A DNA stretch of 58,011 bases, taken from assembly GCA_035530375.1 (NCBI GenBank), contig DATKUY010000016.1, positions 1 to 58,011 of the forward strand, in the 5' to 3' direction. This document shows positions 26,075 through 34,049 of the stretch, piece after piece (within the stretch, counting starts at the first letter, position 1; every line of letters begins with the position of its first letter). Position numbers and translations under genes: made by a program. Origin of the DNA: Sulfuricella sp035530375 (GTDB taxonomy: Bacteria > Pseudomonadota > Gammaproteobacteria > Burkholderiales > Sulfuricellaceae). The notes beneath the pieces are model-generated. The model was not told the origin of the DNA and did not search any database. It was given only the letters and a program-made list of their open reading frames with translations.

Positions 26075-26850
26075 GGTGCTTCTTCCACTAGAGGCCTGGC
26101 TGGTATCCGGTACACATAGAGCCGGGAATGATGAAAATCGTCCAAATCGACAATTTCTTCCGGCTCGGCTCCAAAAACAGGGAAAGTATTACTGATGAAT
26201 CGACTGCCGGTCGCCATTTCCGTACAGGCTTTGGCCCAAAGCCTAGCCATGGGAACCGGTGATAGATAAGCATAAACCACGTCATAGGCAGCAAAATTGT
26301 GCGACCAAAAATCACCCCATCTGATCTGGTGCATGCCTCGCCCCGCTTTCCTTCTCAGCCATGCCAAAGCAAAAGGCAAGGGTGCAATCTCCATACCGTA
26401 AAACCTCCCATCAAGCCGCTTCAGACTGAGATAACCGAGCATCCCGCCCAAGCCCGCGCCCACATCGAGCAAGCAAAAATCAGGCTTGCACGGAAGCAGA
26501 TTGGCAACCGCGGCCCATGCTTTTCGGCTGGAAAGATACAGCGGCACTTGGCTGCGGAATACGCTCCAGTACGCCAGAAGAAGTAGCAAAAAGGCGGCGA
26601 GAAACCATGAGGGTGCCACACCAAACGACAGGGCCAACACCAAGGCTGGCGTGAATAGCAAATTGATCGGCAACCACCACGGCGCCAAGCCGAGCCGTAA
26701 ACCAATGAGCGCAGCAATGCCGCCCTGGATAAAAATAACAAAAATAGATGGAATTTCGACCTTGAAGGAGACGATCGCCACCAGAGCCAGAGTAACCAGC
26801 ACTGAAGCAACCTGTGAAAACAGCGCCGTCAGGGAAGGTGTGCGGGACAC
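26071..26850 (-). CDS. Membrane-anchored class I SAM-dependent methyltransferase
   Basis: About 259 residues. The first ~105 form four hydrophobic helices (VASVLVTLALVAIVSF, IFVIFIQGGIAALIGL, PINLLFTPALVLALSF, FLAAFLLLLLAYWSVF). A Rossmann methyltransferase follows with motif I CLLDVGAGLGGMLGYLSL and YDVVYAYLSPVPMARLW. The substrate is unknown. The longest frame begins inside motB with an unlikely arginine/serine-rich tail. A hairpin at 26863-26893 and the motB stop make a start after it more plausible, so I use GTG 26850; TTG 26856 is an alternative and neither has a strong ribosome site. Confidence 0.7.
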   Translation of the reverse strand: MSRTPSLTALFSQVASVLVTLALVAIVSFKVEIPSIFVIFIQGGIAALIGLRLGLAPWWLPINLLFTPALVLALSFGVAPSWFLAAFLLLLLAYWSVFRSQVPLYLSSRKAWAAVANLLPCKPDFCLLDVGAGLGGMLGYLSLKRLDGRFYGMEIAPLPFALAWLRRKAGRGMHQIRWGDFWSHNFAAYDVVYAYLSPVPMARLWAKACTEMATGSRFISNTFPVFGAEPEEIVDLDDFHHSRLYVYRIPARPLVEEAP

Positions 26851-26862
26851 AGTCAAAGAGGT

Positions 26863-26893
26863 GAACCGGCTCCCCGACAAGGCGAGCCGGTTC
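26863..26893 (-). terminator. Hairpin downstream of motB
   Basis: A perfect 10-bp stem (gaaccggctc / gagccggttc) with an 11-base loop begins 13 bp past the motB stop. On the minus strand it is followed by acctctttg, a poor T-tract, so it may be a partial terminator or an mRNA-protecting 3' structure that lowers expression of the methyltransferase-HDOD pair relative to motAB. Confidence 0.5.
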
Positions 26894-26905
26894 GAAGAAA
26901 CAAAA

Positions 26906-27886
26906 TCAACGCTTCTTGCCTTCTGCTGCACTTGAATTACCTTTCGGCTGTTCTTGCTTAAGAGCAGGCGCAAGCTGAGGCTGGCTGTTTTCCTCGAGCG
27001 GCGGCTTGCCGTCATTCTTGATGGTTTCTTCCGTTTCCTTGTTCAGGACGATGAGGGCAATGCGCCGGTTGATCGGGTTGTAAGGGTCAGTCTGATCGAG
27101 CATGACCGCTGAAGAAAGCCCGACCACCCGCAATATCTTGCCTTCCTCCATACCCCCGGCAATCAACTCGCGGCGCGATGAATTTGCCCGATCTGCAGAC
27201 AATTCCCAGTTGCTGTACCCTTTCTCGCCGGAGGAATAAGGCATCGCATCCGTATGGCCGGACAGACTGATCATGTTCGGCACCTCGTTCAACATCTTGC
27301 CGATTTCCCGCAGGACCTGTGTGGTATAGCTTTTCATGTGCGCACTGCCCAGATCGAACATCGGACGGTTTTTCTCATCCACGATCTGGATGCGCAAGCC
27401 TTCGGTGGTGATATCGAGCAGAATCTGATCCTTAAACTGCTTCAGCATCGGGCTGGTTTCAATCGCCTTCTCGATTCGCTCTTTCAAGCCCTGAAGCTTT
27501 TTTAGTTCCTGCTTCGCGAACTCCTGCTTTTTCGCTTTCTGATCCGGTGCAACGGGAGTTATCACTTTCTTCTGTATAGGCTCAATAATTTTTTGAGTTT
27601 CGCCTTCTTTCCGTTTCAAATCCTTGCCGCCGCCCTTGATCACGCTCGTGCTGTCGCCGCTACCGGTGCCCCCCGACATGGCAACCTTCAAAGGCATTTT
27701 AAAGTATTCGGCAATACCCTCGAGTTCTCCTTTGGTGGAAGACTGTAGCAACCACATCAACAGAAAAAAAGCCATCATTGCGGTCACGAAGTCGGCATAG
27801 GCGATTTTCCAGGCGCCGCCGTGGCGACCATGCGCATTTTTTTTGATGCGCTTGACAATGATTGGGCGTTGCGAATCGTCGCTCAT
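26906..27886 (-). CDS. motB: Flagellar motor stator protein MotB
   Basis: 326 residues. A basic cytoplasmic tail leads into one membrane helix GGAWKIAYADFVTAMMAFFLLMW, containing the proton-accepting Asp32. A plug/linker region is followed by the OmpA-like peptidoglycan-binding domain (about 175-285) with LSGHTDAMPY...NWELSADRANSSRREL and NRRIALIVL. It forms the stator with MotA. The gene is 193 bp from motA rather than overlapping it, which is unusual. Confidence 0.95.
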   Translation of the reverse strand: MSDDSQRPIIVKRIKKNAHGRHGGAWKIAYADFVTAMMAFFLLMWLLQSSTKGELEGIAEYFKMPLKVAMSGGTGSGDSTSVIKGGGKDLKRKEGETQKIIEPIQKKVITPVAPDQKAKKQEFAKQELKKLQGLKERIEKAIETSPMLKQFKDQILLDITTEGLRIQIVDEKNRPMFDLGSAHMKSYTTQVLREIGKMLNEVPNMISLSGHTDAMPYSSGEKGYSNWELSADRANSSRRELIAGGMEEGKILRVVGLSSAVMLDQTDPYNPINRRIALIVLNKETEETIKNDGKPPLEENSQPQLAPALKQEQPKGNSSAAEGKKR

Positions 27887-27936
27887 GGGGAATTTCTGCT
27901 AAGAAGTTGTCTTGTCATGAATGCGGCGTCAGAAGA

Positions 27937-28031
27937 GTTGTGACCAGAAAAAGCCCGGCGGTGGCGAACATTGCCGGCTGCTTGCTACGACCTGCACCGC
28001 GCGTCTCGCTACCGGGCTTTCTGGGCACAAC
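27937..28031. repeat. 95-bp palindromic element between motA and motB
   Basis: The two ends pair over about 20 bp with one mismatch and a two-base bulge: gttgtg, ccag and aaagcccgg on the left match ccgggcttt, ctgg and cacaac on the right. The 50-base centre contains a further cggtg/caccg pairing. On the minus strand the second arm ends in ccgggcttttt, so it could also terminate motA transcription. It does not match a riboswitch class I know. A REP/MITE-like insertion is my preferred reading. Confidence 0.6.
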
Positions 28032-28079
28032 GCATCCCATGATATTTATTAGGGCAACTTCCAACAACCGGCTGATCAC

Positions 28080-28943
28080 TCATTTTTTCAACCTGCTTTG
28101 CCGGACATGATCTTCCAGCTCGATGAAGGTAGGCCGCTCGGTGGAATACAATACCTTGCGCCCGAATTCAACGGCGACCTGCGGCGCATAACCGTTCAGG
28201 CTGGCAAGTATGGTCACCTTGATGCATTCAAGCAGCTTGGTCGACTCGTTGTGTTTTTGTTCCAGCAATGTGGATAGCGGCCCGACAAAACCATAGGCCA
28301 GGAGAATGCCAAGGAAGGTTCCAACCAGGGCGTGCGCGATCAGCATACCCAATTCGGCAGGAGGAATACCGACCGATTCCATGGTATGCACCACGCCCAT
28401 CACCGCCGCCACGATACCGAATGCGGGCATGGCATCGCCCATCTTGGCGATAATGCCTACCGGCACTTCGCCCTCATGATGGTGGGTCTCGATTTCATTG
28501 TCCATCAGGTTCTCGATTTCGAACGCGTTAAGGTTGCCGCCCACCATGATGCGCAGATAGTCAGTGAGAAATTCAATGACGTGGTGATCGCTGACAATTT
28601 CGGGATATTTTGAAAAAACGGGACTTTCCTGCGGCGAATCGACGTCCCGCTCGATTGCCATCAGGCCTTCCTTGCGTACCTTGGACAAAACTTCATAAAG
28701 CAAGGCAAATAGTTCCATATAGAGCGCCTTGCTATATTTCGAGCCCTTGAAAACGGTAGGCAGCGCCTTCAGCGTTGCAGCAATTCCCTTTTTGGAGTTG
28801 CCCACAAGGAAGGAGCCCGTCGCCGCACCACCGATCATCAGCAATTCCACGGGCTGAAGAAGTGCGCCAAGATGTCCACCGGCAAGCACGTGACCACCAA
28901 AAACCGAGCCGGCGACAATCAGGTAACCGATAATTACAAGCAT
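28080..28943 (-). CDS. motA: Flagellar motor stator protein MotA
   Basis: 287 residues with four membrane helices. The MotA pattern is complete: MLVIIGYLIVAGSVFGG and PVELLMIGGAATGSFLVGN at the N-terminus, the large cytoplasmic loop with RKEGLMAIERDVDSP, helix 3 MGDAMPAFGIVAAVMGVVHTM, helix 4 LGTFLGILLAYGFVGPL and the tail AVEFGRKVLYSTERP. It forms the proton channel around MotB and contacts FliG through the loop. Confidence 0.96.
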   Translation of the reverse strand: MLVIIGYLIVAGSVFGGHVLAGGHLGALLQPVELLMIGGAATGSFLVGNSKKGIAATLKALPTVFKGSKYSKALYMELFALLYEVLSKVRKEGLMAIERDVDSPQESPVFSKYPEIVSDHHVIEFLTDYLRIMVGGNLNAFEIENLMDNEIETHHHEGEVPVGIIAKMGDAMPAFGIVAAVMGVVHTMESVGIPPAELGMLIAHALVGTFLGILLAYGFVGPLSTLLEQKHNESTKLLECIKVTILASLNGYAPQVAVEFGRKVLYSTERPTFIELEDHVRQSRLKK

Positions 28944-28988
28944 CTTATTCCCTGCTCCCAGGCAAAAGACCAGTCAGCATGTAATAAC

Positions 28989-29016
28989 ATAATCTGGCCA
29001 ACTGTGCCCATGTCAA
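28989..29016 (-). promoter_or_regulatory. Sigma-70-like promoter of motA
   Basis: On the minus strand TTGACA (29011-29016) is followed after 16 bp by GATTAT (28989-28994), about 45 bp before the motA start. The -35 box overlaps the last codons of the copD-like gene. No clear flagellar sigma-28 sequence was seen here. Matched by eye only. Confidence 0.4.
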
Positions 29017-29468
29017 AACGCCATGCGACTCATTGTGGCGACGGCAATGTTGATCAAGCCAAGGATCAGGTTGAAGCCGATCATCCTGCGGATCGTGGCC
29101 AGAGCCTCGCCGCCCTGCTTCCACTCCTGAGCGGCAACCGCACGCGCTAGTTTGCCATAGGGGATGAAATAAACGAAGCAAAAAACCAGCATCATCACCA
29201 GGCCGATCCCGAACATCGCATGGATGCTCAAGGGCACAACCCCAAACCCGCCCAGCAACATGATCAGGTAAAATCCGCTAACCAGGATCAAGGCCACCGA
29301 AACCCATACCCAAGGAAAAAAAAGCCTGAAAACACCTGCCCACAATGGCAGACGCTGTGGCGGAGGCAATTGCTCTGCGGCTACCGGGCGTAGCGCCATG
29401 TAGGCAAAAAACATGCCGCCCACCCAAACAACCACACCCAGAACATGCAACAAGATCGCAAAAGCCAT
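29013..29468 (-). CDS. CopD-family integral membrane protein
   Basis: 151 residues with four membrane helices. The first reads LHVLGVVVWVGGMFFAYMAL, the CopD-like H...WVGGM pattern; the others are FPWVWVSVALILVSGFYLIM, IHAMFGIGLVMMLVFCFVYF and FNLILGLINIAVA. Conserved histidines near the helices suggest haem or metal binding, but no function is established for this short version. A good AGGGG ribosome site precedes the ATG. It is read in line between rnhB (downstream of lpxB) and motA. Confidence 0.75.
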   Translation of the reverse strand: MAFAILLHVLGVVVWVGGMFFAYMALRPVAAEQLPPPQRLPLWAGVFRLFFPWVWVSVALILVSGFYLIMLLGGFGVVPLSIHAMFGIGLVMMLVFCFVYFIPYGKLARAVAAQEWKQGGEALATIRRMIGFNLILGLINIAVATMSRMAF

Positions 29469-29478
29469 ATTATTTCCC

Positions 29479-30063
29479 CTAAGTCAATTGCCTGGCAATC
29501 GCCAATTTAACCGGCGCAAAACTTCTGCGATGGATTTTACATGCCCCGTAGTGCCGCAAGGTCTCAAGGTGCATGGCGGTCGGATAGCCCTTATGCCGAT
29601 CAAAGCCGTACTGCGGATATTCCAGATGTAGCTGGAGCATTTCCCTGTCCCGCGCGGTCTTGGCCAGGATCGAGGCAGCAGAGATTTCTGCAACACTGCT
29701 ATCACCTTTAACAATGGCACGGCAGGGAATGAGCAATTTCGGGCAATGCAGCCCATCAATCAACACTTCTGATGGAGAGGGCGACAAGCTTTCCACCGCC
29801 CGCTGCATGGCGAGTAAGCTTGCCTGGAGGATATTGATACTGTCAATTTCCCCGGCATCTGATCGGGCAATGGCCCAAGCCAGGGAGCGTTCCTTGATTT
29901 CAGCCGCCAATTCTTCGCGCCTCTTTTCGCTGAGTTTCTTCGAATCGGCGAGCCCATGAATCGGACGACTTCCATCAAGAATCACCGCCGCCGCAAAGAC
30001 GGCGCCGGCCAAAGGCCCTCGGCCCGCCTCGTCAACACCGCAAATAAGCAAATTTGAGCGCAT
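29479..30063 (-). CDS. rnhB: Ribonuclease HII
   Basis: Cleaves RNA in RNA-DNA hybrids and excises single ribonucleotides. The N-terminal motif CGVDEAGRGPLAGAV supplies the metal ligands Asp11 and Glu12. LIDGLHCPKL and SVAEISAASILAKTARD carry the remaining acidic active-site residues, and YPQYGFDRHKGYPTAMHLE is the closing signature. 194 residues. Last gene of the lpx supercluster, six bases after lpxB. Confidence 0.95.
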   Translation of the reverse strand: MRSNLLICGVDEAGRGPLAGAVFAAAVILDGSRPIHGLADSKKLSEKRREELAAEIKERSLAWAIARSDAGEIDSINILQASLLAMQRAVESLSPSPSEVLIDGLHCPKLLIPCRAIVKGDSSVAEISAASILAKTARDREMLQLHLEYPQYGFDRHKGYPTAMHLETLRHYGACKIHRRSFAPVKLAIARQLT

Positions 30064-30068
30064 ATCTA

Positions 30069-31202
30069 TTAGGCCAGTAGCGGCAGTATCGCGTCAACTG
30101 CCCTTTCCGCGGTATTTTGTTTGAGTTGCAGATGCAATCCGGAAAAAGTGCGGGTTAATTTCTCTCTGACCGGCCTGTCGTTAACCAGGTTCAGCACGGC
30201 CTGAGATAAATTTTCCGGCGTAGCGTCATCCTGCAGCAGTTCCGGAACGATGAAGCGTCCTTCGAGAATATTCGGCAAACCGACGTAAGGAAGATAGGTC
30301 TTGCGCTGCATCATGCGCCAGGTCAAAGGCGACATTTTGTAGGTGATCACCATCGGGCATTTCAGCAGGGCCGCTTCCAGCGTTGCGGTACCCGATGCCA
30401 CCAGCACGGCATCTGCGGCAATCATGGCGGCATGGGCATGGCCGAATAACACTGTCAGCGGCAAATCGCCGCACTTGGCCCGATACATCTCTGCCTCGAA
30501 CATATTGCGGGTTTCGCGGCTCACCAGCGGCACCAGAAATTGCACATTCGGACTGGCAGCAGCAATCATGCGCGCCGTTTGTACAAATAATTTCGCCATG
30601 TAGTGAAGTTCACTCTGCCTGCTGCCAGGAAGCATCGCGATCACCGTGGCACTCTGGGGCAGCTTCAACTGCTCGCGAGCAGCTTTGCGATCCGGATGCT
30701 CGGGCAACACATCCGCCGATGGATGTCCGACATAAGTGGCGGGGATACCCGCCGCATCGTAGATTTTTTTCTCGAACGGAAACAGTGTCAGCACATGGGA
30801 TACTGCCCGTGCGATCTTGCGGATACGCTCACCGCGCCACGCCCAGATCGATGGGCTGACATAATGAACGGTGGGAATCCCCCGCTTCTTCAATCCTGCC
30901 TCGAGATCGAGATTAAAGTCGGGAGCATCCACTCCGATAAACATATCGGGTGGGCTATCCACAAAATGGCGTAGAAGTTTGCGCCGAACTCCAACGATTT
31001 CACGGTAATGGCGCAACACTTCAACATAACCCCGGACCGCCAGCGTCTCCATGGGGAAGAGGGAGTGTACGCCAGCGGCCTGCATTTTCGGACCACCGAT
31101 ACCGACAAATTCGACGCCTGGAATACGGTTCTTCAGCGCATGGACCAAGTGGGCGCCAAGCAGGTCGCCAGAAGCTTCGCCCGCAACAATTCCGACTTTC
31201 AT
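30069..31202 (-). CDS. lpxB: Lipid-A-disaccharide synthase
   Basis: GT19 glycosyltransferase joining UDP-2,3-diacylglucosamine and lipid X. It starts MKVGIVAGEASGDLLGAHLV and shows FVGIGGPKMQAAG, DAPDFNLDLE, YVSPSIWAWRGERIRKI and the C-terminal donor site VASGTATLEAALLKCPMVITYKMSP. 377 residues, full length. Follows lpxA in the usual order. Confidence 0.96.
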   Translation of the reverse strand: MKVGIVAGEASGDLLGAHLVHALKNRIPGVEFVGIGGPKMQAAGVHSLFPMETLAVRGYVEVLRHYREIVGVRRKLLRHFVDSPPDMFIGVDAPDFNLDLEAGLKKRGIPTVHYVSPSIWAWRGERIRKIARAVSHVLTLFPFEKKIYDAAGIPATYVGHPSADVLPEHPDRKAAREQLKLPQSATVIAMLPGSRQSELHYMAKLFVQTARMIAAASPNVQFLVPLVSRETRNMFEAEMYRAKCGDLPLTVLFGHAHAAMIAADAVLVASGTATLEAALLKCPMVITYKMSPLTWRMMQRKTYLPYVGLPNILEGRFIVPELLQDDATPENLSQAVLNLVNDRPVREKLTRTFSGLHLQLKQNTAERAVDAILPLLA

Positions 31203-31212
31203 TTAGACCCGA

Positions 31213-31983
31213 TTAACGAATGATCCCGCGCGCCGAATGGGCGAGGAAATCGATCAGAGGTTGAATCTCGGCGCAGGATTGCGCCTGCTCGTCCAGCGCC
31301 AGCTTCGCCTGCTCCAGGGTCAGCCCCGACTTGTAGAGCGTTTTGTATGCCCGCTTGATTGCCAGAATGGACTCGCTGGAAAAGCCGCGCCGCTTCAACC
31401 CTTCCGTATTGATGCCGTGAGGCTGGGCTTCATGGCCAGCCGCCGTGACGTAGGGTGGAATGTCCTTGAACAGGATGGTGCCCATGCCGGTGATGCTATG
31501 CCCGCCAATATGGCAGAATTGATGCACCACGGTAAAACCGCCAAGAATGGCATAGTCCCCGACGTGCACGTGGCCGGCCAGTTGAGCATTGTTGGCAAAA
31601 ATCGTATGGTTGCCGATCTGGCAGTCATGCGCCAGATGCACATAAGCCATGATCCAGTTATCATCGCCCACCCGCGTTACGCCCACATCCTGCGAAGTAC
31701 CCCGGTTGAAAGTGCAGAATTCCCGAATCACGTTACGGTCGCCGATCTCCAGCCGGGTTTCTTCGCCCTGATATTTTTTGTCCTGCGGCATTTCGCCCAG
31801 CGATGAAAACTGGAAAATCTGGTTGCCTTGCCCGATCCAGGTGTGGCCATTGATTACCACATGCGGGCCAATCCATGTACCGGAGCCGATCTCGACATGC
31901 TCGCCGATGATAGAGTAAGGCCCTACGCTGACATCGGGAGCAAGCTTGGCGCCCTCGTGAATAATCGCTGTCGGGTGAATCAT
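31213..31983 (-). CDS. lpxA: UDP-N-acetylglucosamine acyltransferase
   Basis: First step of lipid A synthesis, a left-handed beta-helix of hexapeptide repeats (for example IIGEHVEIGSGTWIGPHVVI). The catalytic base is His119 in AYVHLAHDCQIGN. The C-terminal helical part (about 190-256) begins NTEGLKRRGFS. 256 residues. The start codon abuts the fabZ stop. Confidence 0.96.
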   Translation of the reverse strand: MIHPTAIIHEGAKLAPDVSVGPYSIIGEHVEIGSGTWIGPHVVINGHTWIGQGNQIFQFSSLGEMPQDKKYQGEETRLEIGDRNVIREFCTFNRGTSQDVGVTRVGDDNWIMAYVHLAHDCQIGNHTIFANNAQLAGHVHVGDYAILGGFTVVHQFCHIGGHSITGMGTILFKDIPPYVTAAGHEAQPHGINTEGLKRRGFSSESILAIKRAYKTLYKSGLTLEQAKLALDEQAQSCAEIQPLIDFLAHSARGIIR

Positions 31984-32427
31984 TTACAATGCTTTCACCG
32001 TGCACATCAATTCAGCTTCTGTCACCACGCCACCATCGACCTTGGCACGCGCCGCATATTTCCAGATACCCTTGACCGACCGGGTGATCTCCACTTCGAG
32101 TGTCAGTTGGTCTCCGGCAGAGACGGGCTTTTTGAAGCGCGCTCCGTCAATGCCGACAAAGTAATACACCGATTTATCGTCCGGCTTTGTGCCCATGCTC
32201 TTGAACGACAGGATTGCCGCAGCCTGGGCCAGTGCCTCGATAATCAACACGCCCGGCATCACCGGATGATGGGGAAAATGACCGACGAAGAACGGCTCAT
32301 TGATGGTCACATTTTTCAGCGCCACAATATTCTTACCCGGTTCACACGAAACAACGCGGTCAACCAGCAAAAAAGGGTAGCGGTGCGGCAGGTACTGCAA
32401 TATTTCGTGAATATCCATGCTGTTCAA
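31984..32427 (-). CDS. fabZ: 3-hydroxyacyl-ACP dehydratase FabZ
   Basis: Dehydrates 3-hydroxyacyl-ACP in fatty acid elongation and competes with LpxA/LpxD for hydroxyacyl-ACP. The hot-dog fold motifs are LPHRYPFLLVDRV and GHFPHHPVMPGVLIIEALAQ, giving catalytic His50 and Glu64. 147 residues. The ATG overlaps the lpxD stop by four bases. Confidence 0.96.
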   Translation of the reverse strand: MNSMDIHEILQYLPHRYPFLLVDRVVSCEPGKNIVALKNVTINEPFFVGHFPHHPVMPGVLIIEALAQAAAILSFKSMGTKPDDKSVYYFVGIDGARFKKPVSAGDQLTLEVEITRSVKGIWKYAARAKVDGGVVTEAELMCTVKAL

Positions 32428-33476
32428 GGCTTTTTCCTTTCCAGTTCAGCGATTTTTTTTTCCAGTTCACTCAGTTTCTTCGCCAGTTTGTCCAAATGGC
32501 GCAGATGCGCGGCATTCCGGAGCCACTCCTGATGCGATGAAAATGGCATCACGGAAGTGTACTCGCCCGGCTTGGCAATCGGCTTGGTAATCAGAGTACC
32601 GGCGGAAATATTTACGCGATCCGCAATTTCCAGATGGCCCAGGATCACTGCGCCGCCGCCCACAGTGCAATGCCGTCCTATCTTCGCGCTGCCGGCAACG
32701 CCGACGCAACCTGCCATCGCAGTATGCGCGCCGATATGCACGTTATGGGCAATCTGAATCTGGTTATCCAGCTTAACGCCGTCCTCAATAACCGTGTCAT
32801 CCAGAGCACCGCGATCGACTGTGGTGTTCGCCCCGATTTCAACATCATCGCCGATTACCACCCGGCCGATTTGCGGCACCTTGATCCAGCGACCATTTTC
32901 CTGGGCCAAACCGAAGCCATCTGCTCCCACGACTGCACCAGAATGCAGAATGCCACGCCTACCGATCAAACAGTCATGGTAGATCACCACCTGCGGGTAA
33001 AGCAGCGAGTCGTCACCGATCTCAACACTATCCCCCAGATAGCAGCCAGACCCGATCACCGCATGTTCGCCGATTTTCACGCCCTTGCCGACAAATGTGA
33101 ACGCGCCGACTGTAGCCGAATCTGGAATAATTGCAGTTTGGTCGATCACCGCCGTCGAGTGGACACCGGAAGCCTCCGTCCGCCGGGGATTGAGCAGCGC
33201 GGAAACCTTGGCAAAATAAGCGTAGGGATTGTCGCTCAGGATGCGCGGCAAATTCGTCGTATCACGCTCCGTGGCATTCATAATCACGGCACCTGCCCTG
33301 CAAGTTTGCAGTTGCCGGCGGTATTTCTGGTTGGCAAGAAAACTGATGTGCTCGGCCTGTGCAGTCGAAAGCGGTGCGACCTGCTTTATCACAATATCCG
33401 CATCGCCAATCAGCTCACCGCCGAACCGCTCGACGATTTCGCCCAGCATGTAGCCCTTTTTACTGGCTGGAGTCAT
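32424..33476 (-). CDS. lpxD: UDP-3-O-(3-hydroxyacyl)glucosamine N-acyltransferase
   Basis: Third acylation step of lipid A. The N-terminal uridine-binding domain includes ERFGGELIGDADIVIKQVAPL and ISFLANQKYRRQL. A hexapeptide beta-helix follows with catalytic His in NQIQIAHNVHIGAH and the C-terminal helix with coiled-coil character. The start is uncertain. ATG 33476 is given; GTG 33497 would add seven residues, and ATG 33449 has the best ribosome site (AAGGG) and would begin MLGEIVERF. Confidence 0.93.
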   Translation of the reverse strand: MTPASKKGYMLGEIVERFGGELIGDADIVIKQVAPLSTAQAEHISFLANQKYRRQLQTCRAGAVIMNATERDTTNLPRILSDNPYAYFAKVSALLNPRRTEASGVHSTAVIDQTAIIPDSATVGAFTFVGKGVKIGEHAVIGSGCYLGDSVEIGDDSLLYPQVVIYHDCLIGRRGILHSGAVVGADGFGLAQENGRWIKVPQIGRVVIGDDVEIGANTTVDRGALDDTVIEDGVKLDNQIQIAHNVHIGAHTAMAGCVGVAGSAKIGRHCTVGGGAVILGHLEIADRVNISAGTLITKPIAKPGEYTSVMPFSSHQEWLRNAAHLRHLDKLAKKLSELEKKIAELERKKP

Positions 33477-33524
33477 GAATCGATCCGCAGTAGGCACCTG
33501 CTACGTGCATCGGAAGATGGATCC

Positions 33525-34025
33525 TTATTTATCGGCCAGCGCTTTCAACACCTTGTCGGTAATATCGATTCGGGGGCTGAAATAAACCGCTTCTTCCAGC
33601 ACCAAATCGAATTTCTCTTTCTCGGCAATTTCCATGATCGTCTTTCTGGCACGATCATGCACGGCGCTTAGTTCTTCATTGCGTCTCAGATTAAGGTCTT
33701 CCCGAAATTCTCGCTGTGAGCGCTGGAAATCGCGGTTCAGATTGGCGAGATCGCGCTCCTTGTTGCGCCGCTCCGATTCGCTGATCGTCATGCCATCCCT
33801 CTCTAGATGGGTCTGCATTTCCTTGGCCTGCTTCGCCATTTTTTGCAGTTCCAGTTCGCGTGGAGCAAATTCCTTTTCCAGCTTTTTCTGTGCCTTCATC
33901 GCCGGGGCCGCCTCTCTGAAAACCCGCTCGGTATTGACGAAACCTATCTTCATATCAGCGGCATAAGACGCGGCAGCTAGCGGTAACATCGTGGCGGCAA
34001 GCACCATGGCAATAATCTTGTTCAA
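33525..34025 (-). CDS. skp: Periplasmic chaperone Skp/OmpH
   Basis: 166 residues. A signal peptide (about 1-22, ending ASYA-AD) is followed by the trimer core strand MKIGFVNTERVFREAAP and long charged helices (about 45-135) that form the tentacles. It holds unfolded outer-membrane proteins for BamA, whose gene is immediately upstream. Confidence 0.93.
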   Translation of the reverse strand: MNKIIAMVLAATMLPLAAASYAADMKIGFVNTERVFREAAPAMKAQKKLEKEFAPRELELQKMAKQAKEMQTHLERDGMTISESERRNKERDLANLNRDFQRSQREFREDLNLRRNEELSAVHDRARKTIMEIAEKEKFDLVLEEAVYFSPRIDITDKVLKALADK

Positions 34026-34049
34026 CTTGATCTCCTGAATCGCATGTTT

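Noticed and set aside
27937..28031. c-di-GMP riboswitch before motB
   Set aside because: Considered because of the motility context, but the long outer stem and the centre do not show the conserved GEMM core sequences I know.
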